Positions 55,870-64,000 of a DNA stretch of 64,000 bases are shown one piece after another; position 1 is the stretch's first letter; the number at the start of each line of letters is the position of its first letter. The notes below the pieces were generated by a model. That model saw nothing but the letters and a program-made list of their open reading frames with translations. It was not told the origin of the DNA and did not search any database. Both the position numbers and the translations under genes were made by a program. The stretch comes from Galdieria sulphuraria (Eukaryota > Rhodophyta > Bangiophyceae > Galdieriales > Galdieriaceae): NCBI RefSeq assembly GCF_000341285.1, contig NW_005178455.1, positions 136,492 through 200,491 on the forward strand, read 5' to 3'.

Positions 55870-56975
55870 TAGGAACTCATGTCTGGTTTGGAGGTTTCAA
55901 CAGCATTTCCGAGATCTTTCAGTGAAAACTGTGCGCTACCTCGCTTCTTGGGTTGTTGTTGATCAGGATGTGGTGACCAACCAATCATATAAACAACATG
56001 AATAGATGCAAAAATATATCCTTCATCATCGGAATACTGTTGTCTATATAGTTCTGAGGCCAGTTGGAATGCCTCCTTCCCAAAATAACCACTTTTCCAT
56101 AGAAAACTTCAACAATCACTTTTATGAAAAGCTTTCAACTCACCCTCGCAAGCAATTCGCATTATTTTCTCCGGTTGCTTGAAGAAAGCGCAGTAGTTGA
56201 AACATATCTTCAAACTTAACTGTGAGACGATCGGTATCTATTGTAGTCAACTTGAAGCCTCCTCTAGATAAAACCGAACCAACATCGCTCGTTTGAACAA
56301 AAGGCGACACTCGAGGACTCAAACCGCCGTGGACTTGCTCTTCAGCCAATTGCAAGCATACTCGAAGTTCATGTAAACTGTCTCCACCAAACATAGCGCC
56401 AAGGAATAAGCCATCGGGCTTCAAAACTCTATTGAGTTGAGCCAAAAAGCCTGGAAGGTCGTTAATCCAGTGCATACTTAAGCAACTGATAGCCATATCA
56501 AAAGAGTGCTGCTGAAAAGGCAAAAATTCCTCGACCGACACAATTCCTATTGTCTCTATTCCATCTGAAGAAGTTATGAGACTTGTTCAAGGTTGTCCTC
56601 ACACAGCTCTCTGAAATATCAGTTTCTACAATTCGCTTAATGCCTGGGAAATCAGAAAGAGCCTGTCGAACGTGCCCGTATCCACAACCAACGTCAAGTG
56701 CTGTCTCCAAAGCTCGTGGAATGTCCTGTAATTGTGTCTCAAAAAATTTATAAAAGGAGCCTTTAAAGTTCGTTTCCTACGTTCAAACGTTCACAAAGTC
56801 TATTGGCCACTTCCTTATGAAGAAAATAACAGCCTTCGTCAAAATTTCGAGCAGCTCGTTCTCGTTGTAGTCGCTTCAGTTTTCGATCGAATACTTCGTG
56901 AATCTGTCTCTTTGGCAATATTCGGATACTTATTCTACTCCTGTTGAACGTTACAGCAGTTAGCCATCTAAACAT
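55870..56975 (-). CDS. NDUFAF5-like methyltransferase, mitochondrial complex I assembly factor
   Basis: Exons: 56975-56781, 56725 downwards, and 56091-55870, with 55- and 52-nt introns. The sequence follows human NDUFAF5 closely: IHEVFDRKLKRLQRERAA, SAM-loop ALDVGCGYGHVRQAL, EEFLPFQQHSFDMAISCLSM, HWINDLPGFLAQLNRVLKP, GAMFGGDSLHELR and YMIGWSPHPDQ. The family modifies NDUFS7 for complex I assembly; it descends from the malonyl-ACP methyltransferase BioC group. The N-terminus (MFRWLTAVTFNRSRISIRIL) is a good mitochondrial presequence. Between DISES and IETIGIVSV (bases about 56560-56620) the frame changes. Either a 40-nt GTGTGA...CAG intron or a 1-base extra explains it. Confidence 0.88.
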
Positions 56976-57126
56976 AGTCATTCGACAACATTCAATTAAA
57001 TTTTATTCCAAGGACAATGTGATTAAAACTACAATTAAGCCATTCAGCTATTTGTCACTTCTCTTGTTCTATTACTTGTTTGGCTAGCTAAAACACTAAA
57101 CGGATACAGATCACCGAATACCAGTT

Positions 57127-58013
57127 CTAGACTTTTAGTCCTCGTCCTATCTTATCAGATGAAATACTTTGGGAAAAGTTCCTAGAAGACCCGTGTGTAG
57201 CCATCTCTTTTGAGTCGAATCGTATTCCGATGGCGAATTCGATGCGAATTTCGACATCATACTCCATATTGGCATTGTTCTTATCAGTTCCAGGAGTTCT
57301 GGGACCCATACAACTATAATTGGAGCTAATAAAATACAGGTTGCCAGGGAAAAGCTCTGAGTGTTCATCCTTCCATACTATTATATGGCATATATACATA
57401 CCAGACCAAGTTCCAGGGCCTCCATAAGTCATATAGGGAGTCATTATCATATTGGGAAATATTATTCCTTGTCGAGTTGGAAACATGGACGTCATATTCA
57501 TACCTCTAACTGTGGAGTAATAACTTTGATAATATTCTCTTTCAATTCTCTTGCCAATTTACAATCATCTTACCTTGTAAGTTTTCAAACTGTGACGGCG
57601 TATCCACATCATGCCATTGTTGTTGTAGGGTTTCTCGAAATGGTAGCTGCTGAGGAAACTTGCCTTCCTTCGAGAAGGACGTAAGTAAAGTTTTGTTCTT
57701 CGTCACATTTGTTACTTGCATAGGAGGAACAAGACTTTGTTCTGAAGAAGCAAATCCTGAAGAATGCCACTGCTGACTGATATTCACTCCACTCAACAAC
57801 TCCAAAAGATCATCGTTTGTCGTCTTCAATTTTTCTAAAGATTGTTGCTTGGAACTGACTTTTAAAGCATTGTCTGTGTAAGAATCATGTGAATCTGATA
57901 CGATACAAAAAAGGCATCAATACCATTTGGTGGTTTGGAGCACTCCCGGATTTCCCTGTAGTTCCACTTAGTGTTGTATTCTCTTCATCACTAATATCAT
58001 CAGAATGAATCAT
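57127..58013 (-). CDS. Unrecognised protein, at least three exons
   Basis: Probable start ATG 58013 (MIHSDDISDEENTTLSG), acidic and Ser/Thr-rich. A 50-nt GTGCTC...CAG intron leads to a Gln/Ser/Asn-rich part (SSKQQSLEKLKTTNDDLLEL). After a 64-nt intron with a TTACTCCACAG 3' end comes a more ordered domain (MTPYMTYGGPGTWSGMYICH; FPGNLYFISSNYSCMGPRTP; NMEYDVEIRIEFAIGIRF) ending KIGRGLKV. I do not recognise the domain. The last junction is convincing; the first is one of several phase-1 options. Confidence 0.5.
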
Positions 58014-58600
58014 CGTAGAGCTAAGAAAATCCTAATTTGGATAAGAAAGGCACTTGAAATGTAAAACTCTTTATCTGGAGTGATGCTCTAATTAAGCAGC
58101 TTCCTCATCATAGTCATCGTCAACCCCCTTTTTGCGGTTCAATGGATTTGCGAGTTGCTACCACATGCGATCTCTTCTCTGAGGCAGTGTAGAAAACTCT
58201 TCATCCTATTTACAAACTCGTGAGGAAACTCAATGCCATTGGAAACATTTCACATAATCTAAAGGAGGGTGTTCCAAAGAAATATTACTTTCTGTTGCTC
58301 AAAGACTTTTGTATAACAAATACTTGCTATCAAACAAATATCGATAGCCTACCGATTAGCAACAGATCAGAAAGCATTTACTTTTTTGATCAACTCAATA
58401 TGAGTGTGGTAAATTTCAAACTTGTTTCACAATGACTCTTAGATAATGTGAAGAAGTTTTCCTGTTCCTGAATCTCAATTCCTTGGGTTAACTAATAGAA
58501 AATTTCCATTATGAGGTACTATCCAACATTACGCCAAAAGCATATCGGTTTAACGAGTGGCATCCTTTATAAGTCTATCTCCATAACTCCTACCGTCAAG
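58014..58600. other. Spacer
   Basis: Between the unknown protein and the fragmentary ANTH gene. It may hold further 3' exons of the ANTH gene that I cannot join. Confidence 0.4.
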
Positions 58601-58623
58601 TCATTGTGTGACTCTTCAGCTCG

Positions 58624-59510
58624 TAAGCAAACATCAGTCAGGATATCCAGTTATAACGATCTTAAGAAAAGCAAATATAAGCTTCTTGCGATGTTCCTGA
58701 TTCTCCAAAGTAGGTTTGACTTTCAAAACTTGCATCAATTCAAAAGTGACGATTTGACCAGAAGGAATAATCTCATTTTCTTGAATAAATAGTGCCTTTT
58801 CCTTCTTACGTATGGCATCCCGTATAGTATCATAAGAAGCACCTTAAACCACAGCTATTGAGAGCTATGTATAAAAATGAATTCACAACAATATACCAAA
58901 GTTCTTATTGTTACAATTTGTTCTTGAAGGTAGCGTGCAAATAGTCTTACATATAAAGAAAAGTCGTATACGCTAACGCGTCGTGAAACTCTTGCAAGTT
59001 AAAGATAAACGGTGAATGTGGTAAAAAATCTACCATTACTCCACTACCTTCATCAAGTAGGATGTGGCTTAACAGCAAGGATTTCAGAACGACCTTGAAG
59101 TGTCAACAATCAACCAACTCCATGCACGCTAAAACCAATAGAAAGCTTACAGGCCACTCTCTAACTGGAAGATGTTGTTGAATATACTTCAAGACTTTGT
59201 GAAAACCTCGCGAACAATAGTGAATGAAAGCATTGGGATAGGAAACAAACTTACCACACTTGGGATTGTGAGATGACTGAAGTAGAAACGTGAAGTCGAT
59301 TATTCCTGTGAAACACAGGTTTAAAACCAAAATTTTAAAGCTGTTAAACTTAATCTTGACATTTTTCATTCGAGGTCTGGTTTTCTCTTCTAGAGTGGCT
59401 TCGGTCACTAATCTTTTCAACTCGTTCACAGTCACATCGTAGTAAACATGCGTGCAGAATCCATCGCCTTCCTAGTATACTTTTCGACGCTTATCCCTTG
59501 ATTCAGTAAC
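58624..59510 (-). CDS. ANTH-domain (AP180/PICALM-like) clathrin adaptor, exon structure partly unresolved
   Basis: Reading across fragments on the minus strand gives TVNELKRLVTEATLEEKTRP near 59400, then after a 55-nt GTTTTA...CTTCAG intron SSHNPKCG, after a further 47-nt intron FHKVLKYIQQHLPVREWP, and after a GTAAGC intron VVLKSLLLSHILLDEGSG, then FLPHSPFIFNLQEFHD (to about 58985). This matches the ANTH core I recall from PICALM: K-A-T, W-x-V-V-x-K-S-L-x-x-x-H-x-L and NLSNFLD. Downstream, FARYLQEQIVTIRTL and EKALFIQENEIIPSGQIVTF also fit ANTH but sit in other frames. The 5' end and the later junctions are not solved. ANTH proteins bind PtdIns(4,5)P2 and clathrin. Confidence 0.6.
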
Positions 59511-59527
59511 ACAAGCTTTTCTCTATT

Positions 59528-60035
59528 TTGGATGGCTGCAAATTCGTCCTTTCTTTGTTTCTCACTTGTGTTTCACCACCAGACAAGACCAATGAAACAA
59601 ACTTCAAGGCAGCAATCAATTCAATGCAAACGACACAGAATTTGTTAAAATGTTTACAATGTCTGCAACAGCCATCTAACTATATTTTGATAGATGGAAA
59701 GATAGGAGTGTTTAATTTCAAAGGTAAAAATTCTGCAGTATTTCCTTAAATTGTATGCATTGTCAAAGAGACTGTAAGAAAATAAGTTGTTATCCGATTA
59801 CAAACTCATTAAAGCATTTGTTTTGGACATGGAAAGATCTTATCCCTTGTCAAAGTAGCAATATACAGATTATATAATAATCTGCTGTCTATGACTTTTG
59901 TTACTCACATAAGAAAAGTGCTATATTTTGATTTTTACAGGAGGAAATATGTTTGTTATTATTGGAGATGACACAACAACACCCATTCTGGTTTCTAGTA
60001 AAAGAGAAAGGAAAAATTTTCAAATCCTTTGTTGC
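59528..60035 (+). other. Candidate small gene, unresolved
   Basis: A plus-strand frame reads NFKAAINSMQTTQNLLKCLQ, then ILIDGKIGVFNFK to a GTAAAA donor (59726). After TTTTTACAG (59940), GGNMFVIIGDDTTTPILVSS continues in phase to a stop. The implied intron (about 215 nt) is long for this genome. The second part recalls small RNA-binding folds such as SRP14, but that is a weak guess. The remaining bases to 60352 hold nothing I can support. Confidence 0.3.
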
Positions 60036-60352
60036 TAATATCTTGCAATTTGGTTATAGAATAATTTTGAAGAATAAGTCACATCTAGTCTGATATCTTA
60101 GATTTTAAAGGTGAAAATCTAGTTCAATGGGAGTAGAGATTTCGTCAAACCAGTTTGATTACTTGTCATCATGGAAACAACGCAATGAATGCAAGGAATA
60201 ATAAAGGCAGCTCCTTGTTACCAGAATTTTAAGAGTAAATTTTCATTTTTGATAGAAAATGAACCCGCCATGTCTTTTGGTATATTCTCTGAAGAAGATT
60301 TTCAGAAAACCAATTTATCACATCAATCCGTGTCAGTTGAAAGAAACATGGT

Positions 60353-61321
60353 ATGGACACGAACAGCGGTACAGAGGGCTATGCAGTCGACTCGAGAGCT
60401 CAACTAGCTGAACAATTACACAAATCCGAAAAGGAATACCAAAGTTTGTTATCATACCTTGAGTCCCAACAGGCAGCTGGAAACTCAACACAACGAGCTT
60501 TCCTTCCGTTAGGGCCTCTTGTATATGCAAGCGGTGCTCTCAAACCTTGTGGAGCGGTAAAGGTGATGGAGAACTGCATTTTTTGAAACTGAAATTTGCT
60601 GTAGGTATTGGTATTGCTAGGAGAGAATTATTTTGCTAGAGTTACCTTGGAGCAAGCCATGAACATAGCCCATAGAAGAATAGCCTTCATTCAGAGAAGA
60701 CTGTCAGAATTGAAAATAGATAAAGTTCTTTCAGAACGGAGTGAACCTGTCATAAAAAAGCAAGAAAACGAAATTTTATTAGATCGTTGGACCAAAAGCA
60801 TGCAACTTCTAGAGCGGTATATGCAGGCCGAAGATGTTGTCAACTTATGTGAAGAGTACGATGACTCTGTTTCGAAGGAACCAGTTCGCGTTTTCGGTTT
60901 GAAGAAGGATATGCCTCTTAGGAAAATAGAGCAAGAAGAGTTAGAGGAAAACGTGGACTGGAGTAGTCTCTTGGATGTGTCAGGTTTAACTGCGGAACCG
61001 AGTGGACAAAACCAAAAGCTTCCCGAATTCGTTTGGAATGACTTGAGACAACTTGAAATAGCCGAAACTTCTAGTTTCACGGGAGATACAGTTGAAGACT
61101 CAACTGGTGCCAATATAGAAGTGTTTTCCTATCTTCCGCACCAGCAGAAACAAGTCGAGGTTTCTTCGCAAGTTGAGCAAAAACTATCCACCAATCAACA
61201 TACTACTTCAGGCGTTGCTTCAAAGAATGCTGACGAACCTCAGTCGACAACTTCTCAACGGAACTCGTCTAAAGAAACTTTTTCTGGACTAATCAAGGAA
61301 AGAAAGCCTCCATCAAGCTAA
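60353..61321 (+). CDS. Unconventional prefoldin RPB5 interactor (URI1-like)
   Basis: Two exons (60353-60562, 60605-61321; 42-nt intron) encode 308 aa. The N-terminal 110 residues are an alpha-type prefoldin: helix QLAEQLHKSEKEYQSLLSYL, hairpin FLPLGPLVYASGALKPCG, and, across the junction, VLLGENYFARVTLEQAMNIA. This matches URI1 (VPFGPFAF...VTVLLGDNWFA) better than prefoldin 5. A long acidic, Ser/Gln-rich C-terminal part ends FSGLIKERKPPSS, which resembles the short conserved C-terminal motif of URI as I recall it. URI is a chaperone-like factor for RNA polymerase assembly and TOR signalling. The start Met precedes the first helix. Confidence 0.8.
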
Positions 61322-61957
61322 TCGAAGGTGTTTGCTCAATATGTTCGAATTTTTCCAAAGCGAATTCTATGGAAGAAGGAATATTTGGAAAATGTTTTTC
61401 TCCAAAGCAAAGTGACAGAGAAAGACATCCTTTTGGGATAAATGATAGTCATTTATTGACCGGTCCTTTTTTGCCAGTGAAGTTGAAATATCTCTTTATC
61501 TCCTCAGTTTTATTTGCGATAGCATTGATGTAAACTATTAGAACTGTCCGTGGTAAATGCTGAGACGAATACTTTTCATACACGAACTCGAAACTGCTCT
61601 GCTTCAAGATTTTAATTAGGTTCCTACAGTTGGCATCTCTTTTGTGATGCTCGCTTGACAAATCGAACTACCGTGTTCGCTTCTATATCTACAACACAAT
61701 CAGCTCATAGACAAGTTGTTGAGAAACAACATTGCAAGGTAGAGCGTTTAGGTGAGACTTTCGCACTGTTTCTTGGGAATTACCAGTCTCGTAGAGTTTC
61801 GCATAAAAATAGCCAACAAGTTTCTCTACTTATTGTAGTCAAAAAGTGCTGCAAATAGACTATTTTTATGTAGCAAAAGGTTGGAAATGCAATAGATATT
61901 ACGAAGTGGTAGTTAGTCCAATGCCCATTGAGTACGCAGAATCCCAAAAAATTGGTT
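61322..61957. other. Spacer with a possible small minus-strand gene
   Basis: A minus-strand frame with stop at 61449 reads NLIKILKQSSFEFVYEKYSS, then PRTVLIVYINAIANKTEEIK, preceded by an acceptor-like CTGTAG. A preceding frame reads VVRFVKRASQKRCQL. These look coding, but I could not splice them together or find a start, so no gene is called. Confidence 0.3.
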
Positions 61958-63445
61958 ATGGATAAGAAGTCATTTTGGTTTTTGTGGATAGCATTTTTGG
62001 CAACTGTTTCAGCTAACCCAGCTGTGTTATTAGAGGACAACGCTTTGGCAGAAAGTGGAAGGAAATCCACAGTATCCGGCTTTGAGTTGAAGGGAGAGGA
62101 TGTAGCACCGAACTTTGGGTTATTTGAAAGCAGCTGTCCGGGAAGATTCGGATTCTCGATAGCAACTGATAGTTCAGAGAAGAACAAAAGTGGCTTGGTT
62201 GCCATCGGTGTACCGGGGAGGGACGCCGTTCTTATATTGGAACCCAAAGGTGACACCTCCCAAGGAAGAGTCTTCGCAAACAATTGGATTGTGGACGTCG
62301 ACTTGCACTCAGAAGAGACAAGAAGCTGTTATCAGCAGAAGGAACACTTTGGCACAGCTGTCGCACTATGGGGTAATTGGATAGCAATATCTAGTGTTGT
62401 AAAGGGCAGAATTGATATATACGAGAAATCAAGAGACGGAACGAGATGGGATAACAAGGGACATATCGATGGAACTATAATTGAAGGCTGGAATGAAGAT
62501 TCAGAGTATGGAAAAAGACTTATATGGTTCTGTAAAGAAGACAATCTCTTTTTATTGATATCAGCACCCAAATGGTATTGTCCAATTCGCCACACATTTT
62601 TTAGATGGTTATTTGGTAGGTCTTATGCAAGACATCACTGTGGCTGCGTGTTTATGTACAAGTACATTATTGGCACAAATTCTTGGAAGCATATTCAAAC
62701 AATTAATCCTCCTCAAGAATGGAGTGTTGAAGCCAGTGTTTCTCTCTCTTGGATATCGTTCGGAGAAGCAGTTAGTCTTTGGAACGATAGTTATTTTGCA
62801 GTTGGGGCTCCAGGTACAGCCTGTTGGAAATACAAGGATACTATCGAGAGAAGAAAGCGTTATTGCGGTTCTGTATTTATCTATAAGTGGGAAAAGGAGA
62901 AGTTGAATTATCACATGGAAGTTCAACCTCATGATATGGAAGGAGGTGATGCATTTGGGTCTTCTTTAGTGTCACTTTATCCATTTTCATTGGCAGTTGG
63001 CGCTCCTAGACAAGATTGCTACGACGGACATCTCGCGAAGAGTAGTTGTGGAGCAGTTTATTTAATAGATGGTACTCAAGATATTTTATCTGCTAGACTC
63101 AAAAATATTCAAAGATATAAACCCGATGTTCAACTAGGAAGTTTTGACCTGTTTGGTTTTGCAGTTGAAGCTCCCGAAAATGGCAACTTCTTACTTGTTT
63201 CAGCTCCTGGTTCATGGCATGAAAGAGGTACTGTATTCCTACTGAAGCGAGCAAGAGGTAGTTTTGCATGGACAGAGAAGAATCTTTCAATGTCTCGTTG
63301 CTTATGGAAGGAAAGTAGGCCGTTTTCCAATTTGGGTTGGCAAATTCGGTTGATAAACTATGGGGAACAGTATTGGTTACTGGCTGGCGCTCCTTTTGCT
63401 CGCTTCCAAGAAGGAAGTGTCTATATTGTTCCGTTCCTAGATTGA
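61958..63445 (+). CDS. Secreted FG-GAP (integrin-like beta-propeller) protein
   Basis: An intronless 495-aa protein. It has a signal peptide (FWFLWIAFLATVSA) followed by repeated blade motifs of the FG-GAP type: RFGFSIATDSSEKNKSGLVA, HFGTAVALWGNWIAISS, SFGEAVSLWNDSYFAVGAPG, AFGSSLVSLYPFSLAVGAPR, and LFGFAVEAPENGNFLLVSAP. The pattern is F-G-x-A/S-V...L-x-V-G-A-P with about five to seven repeats, as in integrin alpha propellers. Many cysteines suggest disulfides. An extracellular or wall-associated role is inferred. ATG 61958 is chosen because the signal peptide starts there. Confidence 0.85.
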   Translation: MDKKSFWFLWIAFLATVSANPAVLLEDNALAESGRKSTVSGFELKGEDVAPNFGLFESSCPGRFGFSIATDSSEKNKSGLVAIGVPGRDAVLILEPKGDTSQGRVFANNWIVDVDLHSEETRSCYQQKEHFGTAVALWGNWIAISSVVKGRIDIYEKSRDGTRWDNKGHIDGTIIEGWNEDSEYGKRLIWFCKEDNLFLLISAPKWYCPIRHTFFRWLFGRSYARHHCGCVFMYKYIIGTNSWKHIQTINPPQEWSVEASVSLSWISFGEAVSLWNDSYFAVGAPGTACWKYKDTIERRKRYCGSVFIYKWEKEKLNYHMEVQPHDMEGGDAFGSSLVSLYPFSLAVGAPRQDCYDGHLAKSSCGAVYLIDGTQDILSARLKNIQRYKPDVQLGSFDLFGFAVEAPENGNFLLVSAPGSWHERGTVFLLKRARGSFAWTEKNLSMSRCLWKESRPFSNLGWQIRLINYGEQYWLLAGAPFARFQEGSVYIVPFLD

Positions 63446-64000
63446 TGCACTTTGGATTGCACTAACTACCTACACAAGTGGTAGGATTCGTTTTAATTTA
63501 AATTCATAGGATACGATAGGCGTGAAAGTTGGTTAAGAAATCCCCACAGTGTTAGGTTTCATAAAGAATTACTTCTGACTTCGCAAATGGCTTGTCGAAC
63601 CTTTTCACTCAAAATAGAGCACAACCTCATATTTATCCAGGAACCTTACTTATCTTTACTGTGGCAAACCTTTAAAGCAACTCTGTTACACGAATGACCC
63701 AGGTTATCGTTGCCCTGTCTGCTTTCTCTACAACATCATAAAAAGGTGACATCAAAGCTTTGGCATCGATATTTGTTCAATACTAGTACCACTTGTGACA
63801 AAAGTCTGAAAGAGATGCTGTTAACAAGGCTTCAAACATCGATAACGTATTGACACTTTGTACATACCAATAAAGAACTGACGCTTTAGAATGTGCATCT
63901 GCTATACTAGAATTGGATGAATGACTATTCTCAATAAAAAAAGACCTTACGATGACTATTCAACTATATAATAGAGGACTGTTTGCGTCGTTAATACTAG
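63446..64000. other. Window end; possible minus-strand coding remnants
   Basis: Minus-strand frames read MSPFYDVVEKADRATITWVI (bases 63690-63755) and LCSILSEKVRQAICEVRSNS (about 63560-63630). A GTATGT...TTTCAG intron-like segment lies at 63810-63874. They look like exons of a gene entering from the right edge, but phases do not match in any joining I tried. Confidence 0.3.

Noticed and set aside
59103-59435. SAP18-like reading of the minus-strand frame
   Set aside because: The TVNELKRLVTEA segment at first suggested SAP18, but after splicing the downstream exons match the ANTH core and not SAP18.
1-64000. tRNA, rRNA, CRISPR arrays and transposons
   Set aside because: Scanned by eye for T-loop-like motifs, regularly spaced direct repeats and transposase motifs; none found. 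A covariance-model search would be needed to exclude tRNAs with introns.

Overview
This is nuclear DNA from a compact, intron-containing eukaryote. The best guess is a cyanidiophycean red alga of the Galdieria type. Four things support this: AT-rich sequence with very tight gene packing; very short GT-AG introns (about 40-69 nt in every junction I could resolve); standard stop codons; and a gene set that mixes core eukaryotic genes with organelle proteins and long intronless bacterial-type or secreted enzymes (5-oxoprolinase, two secreted GH35 beta-galactosidases). The species call is inference. No CRISPR array, insertion sequence, rRNA or tRNA was recognised.

Layout. 1-11 kb: 3' end of a bacterial-type tryptophanyl-tRNA synthetase, a mitochondrial carrier, an FAD monooxygenase, an OTU protease, a 1374-aa 5-oxoprolinase, a probable ATP synthase subunit f, an ICMT-like methyltransferase and a heat shock factor. 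11-20.6 kb: bL33, a 1379-aa helical protein I cannot name, a Pol5/MYBBP1A homologue and a five-exon nucleotidyltransferase. 20.7-28.9 kb: mS34-like protein, eIF3l, uS9m, a tiny SMIM4/UQCC5 homologue, a TTI1-like protein and a PPIL2-type U-box cyclophilin with a degenerate isomerase domain. 29.4-32.8 kb: a two-RRM protein, an unknown helical protein and TsaE. 33-40.1 kb: two neighbouring secreted beta-galactosidases, one with a frame break. 41.5-54.7 kb: a quinone oxidoreductase, a CBU_0592-like membrane protein, clathrin heavy chain, DRG1, a hotdog thioesterase and an FKBP. 55-64 kb: fragmented minus-strand genes (NDUFAF5, an unknown protein, an ANTH-domain clathrin adaptor), then URI1 and an FG-GAP secreted protein.

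Themes. Several products act in organelles (bL33, mS34, uS9m, UQCC5, NDUFAF5, ATP synthase f, TsaE). Clathrin heavy chain and a probable AP180/PICALM-type adaptor share the window. The GH35 pair fits extracellular sugar scavenging by an osmotrophic alga. Exon boundaries were derived by hand from reading frame, GT/AG sites and family resemblance. They are predictions, and no transcript evidence was available.
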